This document shows, piece after piece, positions 47,333 through 55,045 of a stretch of 64,000 nt of DNA (position 1 is its first letter; each line of letters begins with the position of its first letter). The DNA lies in NCBI GenBank assembly GCA_026645575.1, contig JAPKMW010000037.1, positions 27,622-91,621 on the forward strand, in the 5' to 3' direction. A model generated the notes under the pieces. The model searched no databases. It saw only the letters and a list, made by a program, of their open reading frames with translations, and was not told the DNA's origin. Source of the stretch: Caldilineaceae bacterium. GTDB taxonomy: Bacteria; Chloroflexota; Anaerolineae; Caldilineales; Caldilineaceae. Made by a program: the position numbers and the translations under genes.

Positions 47333-47407
47333 AAATTACGAGTTACGAATTACGGATTACGGACTAGACGACTTGTAACTCGTGATTCGTAATTCTTAAT
47401 TCGTAAC
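47333..47407. repeat. Inverted AT-rich repeat between actC and actD
   Basis: Units of ATTACGAGTTACGAATTACG pattern on the left (from 47335) are answered by TAACTCG...ATTCGTAATTC on the right (to 47407). The right arm runs into the actC stop region. Confidence 0.6.
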
Positions 47408-48856
47408 TCCTGTCACCTTATCCGGCGTCAACGGTGGCGTCTCAAGCGCCGGTTGGTTGTGATGACTATGGCCCTCATGCTCGGCGACTAGCTCGCGCAT
47501 CTCGAAGATGGAGATGATCGGCAGGACGCGAATGAACAGGAAGAGCAGGGCAAAAAAGAGACCCAAGGTGCCGATAAAGAGCGACCAATCCCAAAAGGTG
47601 GGCGCATACATGGCCCACTCGGCAGTGATAAAGCCGCGGTGCAAGCTGACGATGATGATGATAAAGCGTTCCAACCACATGCCGATGTTGACCACAATGG
47701 CAATGGGAAAGAGCAGCCAGACATTGGTGCGCACCGAGCGCAACCAGAGCGCCTGGATGACCACTACATTACAGAGAATCAACGCCCAGTAGAGCGGGGC
47801 ATAGGGGCCAAAGGCGCGGTTCACGGCCATCGACCACTCATATTGATTGCCGCTATACCAGGGAATAAAGACCTCCATGAGATAGCCGTAGCCGACGATC
47901 AACCCCGTGGCCAGGATCACCTTTGCCATGTTGTTGAGATGGCGCAAGGTGATAAAATCTTGCAGGCCAAAGATGGCGCGCAGCGGAATGGCAATATTGA
48001 CCACCATGGCAAAGCCGGAAAAGACGGCGCCGGCCACGAAATAGGGGGGGAAGATGGTCGAATGCCAGCCGGGCACCAGCGAATAGGCAAAGTCCATCCC
48101 GACCACGCTATGCACCGACACGACCAACGGCGTCGCCAGCGCGGCCAACAAATAGTAGGCGGTCTGATATCGTTGCCAGTGCGATGCGGCGCCGCGCCAG
48201 CCCATCGCAAAGATGCCATAAATCACGCGCACAAAGCGGTTACGCGCGCGGTCACGCATGGTCGCCAAGTCAGGGATCAGGCCGATATACCAGAAGAGCA
48301 GCGAGACCAACACATAGGTTGAAATGGCGAAGACATCCCACACCAACGGGCTGCGCCACTGTGGCCAGAGCGCCATGGTGTTGGGATAGGGGATCAACCA
48401 GTAGAAAAGCCAGGGCCGCCCCAAGTGCAGAATCGGAAAGAGACCGGCGCAGGCCAGGGCAAAGAGGGTCATCGCTTCGGCAAAGCGATTGATCGAGGTG
48501 CGCCACTCCTGGCGCAGCAAAAGCAGCACCGCCGAAATCAACGTGCCGGCGTGACCAATGCCGATCCACCAGACCATGTTGACAATGGCAAAGCCCCAGG
48601 CCACCGGAATGTTGATGCCCCAGATGCCCACCCCCTCTATCAATAGGTAGACAATCGCCACCAGCAAGAGCATAACCAGCGTAAAACTAACCGCCAGCCC
48701 GATCAACCACCAGAGCGGCAAGCGGCCATTCAAGACGAGCGAGCTAATCTTCTCCGTCACCGAGCCATAGGTGTGACCCGGCGCTAATACGGCCAACGGC
48801 GCCCGCCCGTTGCGACTATGCCCGTCAATTCGATCCGTCCCTACCTCTGTCGTCAT
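47396..48856 (-). CDS. actC: Alternative Complex III subunit ActC (NrfD-like)
   Basis: A 486-residue polytopic NrfD/PsrC-like subunit with about ten spans that carries the quinol site. Visible: WWIGIGHAGTLISAVLLLLRQEWRTS, VSVHSVVGMDFAYSLVPGWH, FGPYAPLYWALILCNVVVIQ. ATG 48856 with GGAG upstream is preferred over 48871. It is the quinol-oxidising membrane partner of the ActB iron-sulphur subunit. The gene order actA-actB-actC is interrupted by a DUF3140 gene. Confidence 0.95.
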   Translation of the reverse strand: MTTEVGTDRIDGHSRNGRAPLAVLAPGHTYGSVTEKISSLVLNGRLPLWWLIGLAVSFTLVMLLLVAIVYLLIEGVGIWGINIPVAWGFAIVNMVWWIGIGHAGTLISAVLLLLRQEWRTSINRFAEAMTLFALACAGLFPILHLGRPWLFYWLIPYPNTMALWPQWRSPLVWDVFAISTYVLVSLLFWYIGLIPDLATMRDRARNRFVRVIYGIFAMGWRGAASHWQRYQTAYYLLAALATPLVVSVHSVVGMDFAYSLVPGWHSTIFPPYFVAGAVFSGFAMVVNIAIPLRAIFGLQDFITLRHLNNMAKVILATGLIVGYGYLMEVFIPWYSGNQYEWSMAVNRAFGPYAPLYWALILCNVVVIQALWLRSVRTNVWLLFPIAIVVNIGMWLERFIIIIVSLHRGFITAEWAMYAPTFWDWSLFIGTLGLFFALLFLFIRVLPIISIFEMRELVAEHEGHSHHNQPALETPPLTPDKVTGVTN

Positions 48857-48918
48857 GCTCGCTCCATTCAACTGCTGTGCAGCCTGAAATTTATTTCAAG
48901 GCGTCCCCGCCATCCCGA

Positions 48919-49284
48919 TCAAGCCTTGGCCTTCAACGGATCATATCCCCAATTCATCAGCGAATAGCGCCACCGGGTATCGCTCACATCGCCGTCAGGG
49001 CGTTGAGCCGTGTGGCGTTTGATATAGCTGACTACCCGCTGCATCTGGTGATAATCCGCTTCGGTCAATTCGGCGCGGCGTTTGCGTTTGATGGTGATAA
49101 TGAGCCGTCCCGATTCGTGGCCGAGGGACTCGTCGCGATCCTCCGGTTTTTGCCCCACGGCCTTGGACTGCTCACTCTGCAACCACTTGTCCAACTCAGC
49201 CGGCGCCATGTTGACTAGATCGTTAAATTCGCGATAGAGTTCAGCGTTGGTATCTGTTGCTTTTGTTGCGGTGTGGGCTGTCAT
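48919..49284 (-). CDS. DUF3140 protein inserted between actB and actC
   Basis: A 121-residue soluble protein with the DUF3140 pattern: ELYREFNDLVNMAPAELDKWL, SGRLIITIKRKRRAELTEADY, and RVVSYIKRHTAQRPDGDVSDTRWRYSLMNWGYDP. ATG 49284 (MTAHTATKATD) is chosen; an upstream in-frame start would overlap actB. DUF3140 proteins are mostly found in actinobacteria and plasmids; their function is unknown, though the C-terminal part looks nucleic-acid or protein binding. Its presence inside a respiratory operon is unexpected. Confidence 0.85.
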   Translation of the reverse strand: MTAHTATKATDTNAELYREFNDLVNMAPAELDKWLQSEQSKAVGQKPEDRDESLGHESGRLIITIKRKRRAELTEADYHQMQRVVSYIKRHTAQRPDGDVSDTRWRYSLMNWGYDPLKAKA

Positions 49285-49285
49285 T

Positions 49286-52200
49286 TCATACCTCCAATTC
49301 CGGGTTTGGGTTGACCACAGCAGCCCAATAGGTAGTACGTGGCTGGGTACCCAGTTCGGCCAACAGCCCATAGTTGAGCGGCTGTACCTTCATCTGCGCC
49401 ACCAAACTTTCGGTCTCGTTGATATTGCCAAAGATGATAGCGCGGGTCGGACAGGCGGCTTGACACGCCGTCAAAATTTCGCCATCGCGCACCGTGCGCT
49501 GCTCCCGTTCCGCCTCAATTGTGGCATGTTGAATGCGTTGAATACAGTAGGTGCATTTCTCCATCACCCCGCGCGATCGCACCGTCACCTCCGGGTTGCG
49601 CCACATCTGAAGTAGCGGAATCTCATTGCTGTTGTAATCGAGAAAATTAAAGCGGCGCACCTTGTAAGGACAGTTGTGTGAACAGTAGCGCGTTCCCACA
49701 CAGCGGTTGTAGACCATCTGATTCAGCCCCTCGTCGTCGTGAACGGTTGCGCCGACGGGGCAGACCGGCTCACAGGGCGCCTTCTCACAGTGCATACAGA
49801 GCCGCGGCTGAAAGTGGACATCGGGATTTTCCAGATCATCCCCTTCATAGTAGCGATCCACCTTGAGCCAGTGCATCTCGCGATGGTTGAGTACATTCTC
49901 CTTGCCTACGGTTGGAATATTGTTTTCCACCCCACAGGCCATTGTACAGGCATTGCAACCGATACAGGCGTTCAGGTCAATCACCATGCCCCAGGCGTAA
50001 CCGTCATAGGCATATTCAGGGTAGAGCGACGGCTCAGTGATCTCTTCATGCTCGCCCACGCCGCTTTCATGGCTGGGATTGTGAACTGTCGGCGTCATCT
50101 CTTGAGCAAAAGCAGGATTAGCGCGATATTCGTTGAGCGTCGCGGCGCGTACATGCGCACGGCCTTCCATGGCATAGTGATCCTGCACCACGGCCAGCGG
50201 ATAGGTGTCGCCAGTGGGCGCCAGCTCCAGCCCTGTGCCAAAATAGAAAGCGTCAGCGGTGCGCAGCGCATAGGCATTAAAGCCCATTCCTTCGCTCACC
50301 ACCCCCAGGTCATGTCCATAGCCCAGATGGAGGGTGACAGCCTGATCGGGATGACCGGGCGTGACCAAAACCGCCGCAGGCAGAGTGCGGCCGGCAAAGC
50401 GCAACTCGACCATCTGCTCGGTCGTCAAGCCCAACCGCTCGGCCAGCACCGGGCTGATCAAGGCAGCGTTGTCCCAAGTCAAGGTCAGCAGATGCTTGGG
50501 CAACTCCTGTAACCAGGCATTGTTGGCAAAGCGCCCATCCCAAATCGTCGAGTCGGGGCGGAAGATGAGTTCAATGCCTTCGGCTGACGCAGCAGGAGCT
50601 TGCTGAAGCGCGGCGGCCAGACCGCCGACCAACGTCACTTCAACGGCTGGCGCTGCTGTGCCGGCCACCACGCCATCATGCAACGCCGTGCGCCAGAAGA
50701 GATCGCTGTTTGCTTGCGCCGGGTTGCTGAGTCCAGCGTAATAGTTATCCCAATAGGTGCGTACAATCTCATAAGCCGAACGCAACGGCTGTTGCCCTAA
50801 CAGCGCCGCCACCATTTCATGGGGCGTGCGACTGTTAAAGAGCGGGGCGATCAAGGGCTGGATGATCGTCGTCGTGCCGTCAAAGGCGCGCACATCGCTC
50901 CACGCCTCCAGATAGTGAGTCTGCGGAATGTGCCACTGACAACTTGCGGCGGTTTCGTCGTAGTGCAGGCTGTGGTGAACGGCAAAAGCGACCTTTGCCA
51001 AATGCGTGCCAAAATCCAACTCCACCGGCGCCGTGTAGACGGGGTTGGCGTCGATGATCAACAATGTGTCTACTTGACCGGCGGCCATGGCCTCGGTTAA
51101 CTCGCGGATCGACTGTAACGAATCAACCGGCTCCACTTCAATCGGTTCGGTAAAGGTGACGGTCTGACCGATGTTGCCCAGTTGCGCGTTCATGGCATGA
51201 GCCAGGGCGTGGACAATGGGCGGCTGCTCTTCGCCGGCAATGACCAGACTGGCGCCGCGGTGTTGGCTTAAGTCGTTAACCAACGTGGTGAGCCAACCGG
51301 TTTGCGCTTCGCTCCAGGTGGCGGCGCCCGGTGCAACCGCAATCCCCAGCGCCGCCGCCACCGCACGGGCAAACGCTTCGACCTGGCCGGCGCGCAGCGG
51401 CAAGCGGTGATCCGCTTTGGCGCCGGTGATGGTGGGCGTGCTTTCCACCACATAGAGCCGATTCATGGCCGTTGGCGCGCCGGCTGCCGCATGGGCTTCC
51501 CCTTTGGCGGTGAGCGTGGTGCGCCGCTGTTCCATAAACTGGCGCGCATAGGTCAGGCTACCGGGCAAAGTGTAGAGAAAATTGGCGTCCAGCGACAGCA
51601 CACGCGCCGCATTGGCAAAGTTGTAGACCGGGTTGAGCGCCCGCCCAAAGGCCAACATTGCGCCGGCGCGCCCATTATCCATGCCCACGGCGTCGTATTG
51701 GTGCCAACGCATCTGCGGAAATTGCGCCCGCAACTCGCGTAGTTGCGCCGCCAATGTCGGTGAGGTGAACGATTCGGTCAGCACACGAAGGCCGGCGCCA
51801 CCATTGGCGTTCAAGTCACCCCGCCGGGCTTCCAAGGCATTGAGAAAGATCTCCCAGGTAGAAATATCGCCGTTTTGCGTTACGGTCTGCGGACGATCCG
51901 GGTCATACAGGTTGAAGACCGAGCCTTGCATAAAGGGGTTCGTGCCGCCCAGGCTGGCCGGATGTTGCGGATTGCCTTCGATCTTGGTCGGGCGCCCCAT
52001 GCGATTTTCGACCAGCACCCCCAAGCCATAACCGCGGAAGGGCATGGCCGAGGCAAAGAAGAGCGGCACCCCCTGCACAATATCTTCCGGCTGGGTCACA
52101 TAGGGGACAATTGGATCAGCGGGGTCATTAAAGTTGCACCCCGTCACGCCAGCCATCACCAGCGCGGCGCCCATCAACTTCAGGAAGGTGCGCCGGTTGG

Positions 52201-52363
52201 TGTTAAAGGTGCCCGCCATCAACTCGCGCGGAAACTCATGCTGCAAGAAGGCATAAAACTCCTCCCCTTGCGCCACCTCTTCCAGACTGCGCCAGAACGC
52301 TTTGCCGCCACGCGCACTCAACTGCTGGCGAATGGCATTCCAATTGAGCTTTGGTTGGCTCAT
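49286..52363 (-). CDS. actB: Alternative Complex III subunit ActB, fused molybdopterin-like and iron-sulphur
   Basis: A 1025-residue periplasmic subunit. A twin-arginine export signal (NRRTFLKLMGAALVMAGV) sits near residue 57 after a short N-terminal domain. The central 600 or so residues resemble a molybdopterin oxidoreductase that in this family holds no metal. From about residue 790 come four iron-sulphur motifs: CIGCNACTMACG, CMHCEKAPCEPVCPVG, CVGTRYCSHNCPYKVRRF and CTYCIQRIQ...CQAACPTRAI. It passes electrons from quinol to the haem subunits. It starts 157 bases after actA across an AT-rich inverted repeat. Confidence 0.95.
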   Translation of the reverse strand: MSQPKLNWNAIRQQLSARGGKAFWRSLEEVAQGEEFYAFLQHEFPRELMAGTFNTNRRTFLKLMGAALVMAGVTGCNFNDPADPIVPYVTQPEDIVQGVPLFFASAMPFRGYGLGVLVENRMGRPTKIEGNPQHPASLGGTNPFMQGSVFNLYDPDRPQTVTQNGDISTWEIFLNALEARRGDLNANGGAGLRVLTESFTSPTLAAQLRELRAQFPQMRWHQYDAVGMDNGRAGAMLAFGRALNPVYNFANAARVLSLDANFLYTLPGSLTYARQFMEQRRTTLTAKGEAHAAAGAPTAMNRLYVVESTPTITGAKADHRLPLRAGQVEAFARAVAAALGIAVAPGAATWSEAQTGWLTTLVNDLSQHRGASLVIAGEEQPPIVHALAHAMNAQLGNIGQTVTFTEPIEVEPVDSLQSIRELTEAMAAGQVDTLLIIDANPVYTAPVELDFGTHLAKVAFAVHHSLHYDETAASCQWHIPQTHYLEAWSDVRAFDGTTTIIQPLIAPLFNSRTPHEMVAALLGQQPLRSAYEIVRTYWDNYYAGLSNPAQANSDLFWRTALHDGVVAGTAAPAVEVTLVGGLAAALQQAPAASAEGIELIFRPDSTIWDGRFANNAWLQELPKHLLTLTWDNAALISPVLAERLGLTTEQMVELRFAGRTLPAAVLVTPGHPDQAVTLHLGYGHDLGVVSEGMGFNAYALRTADAFYFGTGLELAPTGDTYPLAVVQDHYAMEGRAHVRAATLNEYRANPAFAQEMTPTVHNPSHESGVGEHEEITEPSLYPEYAYDGYAWGMVIDLNACIGCNACTMACGVENNIPTVGKENVLNHREMHWLKVDRYYEGDDLENPDVHFQPRLCMHCEKAPCEPVCPVGATVHDDEGLNQMVYNRCVGTRYCSHNCPYKVRRFNFLDYNSNEIPLLQMWRNPEVTVRSRGVMEKCTYCIQRIQHATIEAEREQRTVRDGEILTACQAACPTRAIIFGNINETESLVAQMKVQPLNYGLLAELGTQPRTTYWAAVVNPNPELEV

Positions 52364-52388
52364 GCGGTTGCTCCGTGAGACGTAATCT

Positions 52389-52511
52389 GTTACTGGATAT
52401 TGGGTATTCGTTATTAGATAGTAGGTATTAGGTATTCGTTATTGATGCTGCAAGTAATATCCAATACCTAATATCCAATACCCACTATCTAATATCTAAT
52501 ACCTACTATCC
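52389..52511. repeat. AT-rich inverted repeat between actA and actB
   Basis: Units such as GGATATTGGGTATTCGTTAT on the left are mirrored by AATATCCAATACCTAATATC on the right, ending before 52512. The arms themselves are made of short near-tandem units. Confidence 0.7.
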
Positions 52512-52520
52512 ACACATATA

Positions 52521-53177
52521 TCACCGATGACAAACATAACACTGGGTCAAAACATACGCATCGGCAACGTGGTACGCTTCCTTGAGTTGCAAGCCCAGCG
52601 TTTCCTGGTCCTCGGCCACCCAGTCAATATTGTAGATTTGGTCAAGGGGACGCAGTTGTTGCTCCGGCTGGCGGTGACAGTCGAGACACCATTCCATGGT
52701 CATCGGTTCGGCTTTCCAGACCAGGGGCATCTGGTCGATCTGGCCGTGACAGGTGGCGCAACCGACACCCTTGTTAACATGAATGCTATGGTTGAAGTAG
52801 ACATAGTCCGGTACGCGATGGACGCGATTCCAGACAATGGGCTGGCCGGTGAGGTAACTTTCGCGCACAGGAGCCAGGGCCGGACTGTCATTCCAAATTT
52901 GCGAATGGCAACTCATACAGGTGTGTGTCGGCGGCATCCCCGCATAGGGCGAGACCTCGACCGAGGTGTGGCAGTAGCGGCAGTCGATGCCCAGGCCATT
53001 AACATGATGCTCATGGCTGAATTGCACCGGCTGCTCCCGCGCAATGCCCACATCGGTGACATAGGGCGACCGCGCCAGTAGCAGCCCCACACCGGCCAGG
53101 AGGACGATAAAGAAAACGGCGCCAAAAATGGTGACTTTGGCAAAGGTGTTAGCGCTCGGATGGAAGATTTGTGACAT
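52521..53177 (-). CDS. actA: Alternative Complex III subunit ActA, pentahaem cytochrome c
   Basis: A 218-residue membrane-anchored multihaem cytochrome. An N-terminal span (about 15-36) is followed by five CxxCH motifs at residues 66-70, 87-91, 140-144, 164-168 and 213-217. Five haems is the number expected for ActA. It takes electrons from the iron-sulphur chain of ActB. It is the first gene of the operon. The upstream 190 bases hold duplicated GATGTTCAGATCA and TTTTTAG segments but no clear promoter that I can defend. Confidence 0.95.
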   Translation of the reverse strand: MSQIFHPSANTFAKVTIFGAVFFIVLLAGVGLLLARSPYVTDVGIAREQPVQFSHEHHVNGLGIDCRYCHTSVEVSPYAGMPPTHTCMSCHSQIWNDSPALAPVRESYLTGQPIVWNRVHRVPDYVYFNHSIHVNKGVGCATCHGQIDQMPLVWKAEPMTMEWCLDCHRQPEQQLRPLDQIYNIDWVAEDQETLGLQLKEAYHVADAYVLTQCYVCHR

Positions 53178-53369
53178 AGATGTTCAGATCAGGTTGTGAT
53201 GTTCAGATCATGACTGGTTCAGCCTGAGCTATTCAGCATGACCTAGTTAGATCGTTTTTAGTTAGAACGTTTTTAGATCGTGTACAAGCAGTCTCTACCG
53301 CCGATTGTAGAGGATAAAACAAGTGCGAAGTTGTGCTTAGGTATAGGTGCGAGTTACAAAAGAGTCACT

Positions 53370-53603
53370 TTACGCTGCTTTTGCCACCCATTTTCCTTGC
53401 TCGTTCTTTTCGTATTGATGCTTGACCGCTGCCCACGCCACGCGATGGGCGGTCTCTTCCCGCGTCGCGTCGCCACGTCGGTCATCGGGATCTTTGTACT
53501 GCTCCCAAGCGCTGTTATAAGCTTCTTTGTAGATCTCCTGGGCATGATGGGGCAGGTTCTCTTTCACAGCATCCGGTAGATCGGCTAACTTCTGGTAAGG
53601 CAT
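53370..53603 (-). CDS. chaB: ChaB-family protein
   Basis: A 77-residue ChaB protein: YQKLADLPDAVKENLPHHAQEIYKEAYNSAW at the N-terminus and RVAWAAVKHQYEKN near the C-terminus, which is the full family length. ChaB was named as a cation-transport regulator next to ChaA, but its molecular role is unclear. No antiporter gene of that kind is adjacent; the mrp operon is 34 kb away. It lies upstream of the act operon on the same strand. Confidence 0.92.
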   Translation of the reverse strand: MPYQKLADLPDAVKENLPHHAQEIYKEAYNSAWEQYKDPDDRRGDATREETAHRVAWAAVKHQYEKNEQGKWVAKAA

Positions 53604-53657
53604 AGCATCCTCCTTATCGTTTTGTTACTGACGCACGTCGTTGCGCTTGTCACCCTG

Positions 53658-54479
53658 TCACCCTGTCATCTTGTCAGGCTTATACACTTCCTTCATCACC
53701 GCCCGCGCCGCTGCTTCCTTCTCGGCGCACCAGCCGCCTTCGACAAGGGCAGCCATAATCAGGTCACGCACCTCCTGTGGTGAATCACAGACGGTGATCA
53801 GGTCGAGATCGGGGGCGCTGATTTTGCCCTCGGCGAGCATGGTCTCCCGCAGCCAGGCGAGCAGCCCCGACCAATAGGCCGAGCCAAAGAGAATAATCGG
53901 AAAGTTGTGGATCTTGCCGGTCTGCACCAGCGTGAGCGCCTCGAAGAGTTCATCCATGGTGCCAAAACCGCCGGGGAAGATGACAAAGGCTTGGGCATAT
54001 TTGATAAACATTGTCTTGCGCACAAAAAAGTAGTGAAAGTTCAGCGGGATTTTGACATAGGCGTTGATGCCTTGCTCAAAGGGTAGCTCAATGCCCAACC
54101 CGACCGAGACGCCATCGCCCATCTGCGCGCCACGGTTGCCGGCCTCCATAATGCCCGGCCCGCCGCCGGTGATGATCGCCAGCCCTTCCTGGGTCAACAA
54201 GTGCGCAGTTTCAACAGCGGCTTGGTAGATGGGATCATCGGGCCGCGTGCGCGCTGAACCAAAGAGGGTGACAGCCGGCCCCAATTTCGCCAGCACATCA
54301 AAGCCCTCGACAAATTCGCCGGTGATGCGCAGAACCCGCCACGGGTCAGTGTCGGTAAAAAAGCTTTGGGCCGGCGCGGGAGCGGCCAGCAACTTCTCAT
54401 CCTGCGTCGCCTGCTCGGTTTGGACGGCGCGTTCCAACTTCGGATCACGTTGGGGAACGCCACTGAACGGCTTGACCAA
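53658..54479 (-). CDS. LOG-family protein (TIGR00730-type)
   Basis: A 273-residue Rossmann-fold protein with the LOG signature: ITGGGPGIMEAGNRGAQ and PGGFGTMDELFEAL. LOG/YgdH-type proteins split nucleoside monophosphates, some producing cytokinin-like bases. An N-terminal extension of about 60 residues precedes the core. TTG 54479 has AAGGAG at six bases. It overlaps the upstream small membrane gene by 35 bases. The C-terminus PDKMTG-stop is encoded by a GACAAGATGACAGGGTGA repeat also found at the end of mrpG. Confidence 0.92.
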   Translation of the reverse strand: MVKPFSGVPQRDPKLERAVQTEQATQDEKLLAAPAPAQSFFTDTDPWRVLRITGEFVEGFDVLAKLGPAVTLFGSARTRPDDPIYQAAVETAHLLTQEGLAIITGGGPGIMEAGNRGAQMGDGVSVGLGIELPFEQGINAYVKIPLNFHYFFVRKTMFIKYAQAFVIFPGGFGTMDELFEALTLVQTGKIHNFPIILFGSAYWSGLLAWLRETMLAEGKISAPDLDLITVCDSPQEVRDLIMAALVEGGWCAEKEAAARAVMKEVYKPDKMTG

Positions 54480-54786
54480 GCTCTACTCCTTTGACCTCAA
54501 CGCTGCGCTGCGATCCGGTTGTGACCACTGGCGCGGACAACATGGGTAAGCTTTTGGGCGGTGCGTGCGGCGCTAATCGGCCCGGCGCCACCACCCAGAA
54601 GGCCAGGGCGCCTAAAAAGGGAATAATGACAATCAACCCAGCCCAAAGCGCCCTGGCTTCCTCCGAAAGTGACAAACGGCGCAGGTGCGCTAAGGCCAGC
54701 CCCATGAGTGTTACCCACGTCAGGGTGATCACCAAATTTAGGCTTTGTGACAAAAAGAGCGGTAATGTGATAGGAGATAGATCCAT
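54445..54786 (-). CDS. Small membrane protein, PLDc_N-like
   Basis: A 113-residue protein with two membrane segments (about 8-33 and 45-68). The end of the second segment, IVIIPFLGALAFWVVAPGR, fits a phospholipase-D N-terminal-like (PLDc_N) motif seen in small membrane proteins. The C-terminal tail is soluble. It overlaps the LOG gene start, so the pair is translationally coupled. Function is unknown. Confidence 0.75.
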   Translation of the reverse strand: MDLSPITLPLFLSQSLNLVITLTWVTLMGLALAHLRRLSLSEEARALWAGLIVIIPFLGALAFWVVAPGRLAPHAPPKSLPMLSAPVVTTGSQRSVEVKGVELGQAVQWRSPT

Positions 54787-54971
54787 ATCGGCTCGAATTC
54801 TTTTGATACCTGTTGACTCAATTTCTCATGCTGTACCCTACGACTATAATGGCCCAAGCGGACACTAAACCCCTATCGGGGTATAGAAAAGCGATAGAGC
54901 GAAGGCATAACCTTTCCGGCAAAAATGAGCTGATTAGGGGTGTGAACAGAGGAGATTTTGTAGAAGAAGAG

Positions 54972-55022
54972 CAACGATGCGCCTAGCCACACGCCACTCG
55001 GGTGCGGTTCGGCGCATCGTTG
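54972..55022. terminator. 12-bp hairpin downstream of the CHAT gene
   Basis: CAACGATGCGCC at 54972 and its complement at 55011-55022, directly downstream of the TPR-CHAT stop codon (55046 on the minus strand). It is terminator-like, but no T-run follows it on that strand. Confidence 0.5.
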
Positions 55023-55045
55023 GATAGTTACGCGAAAAGTAGCGG

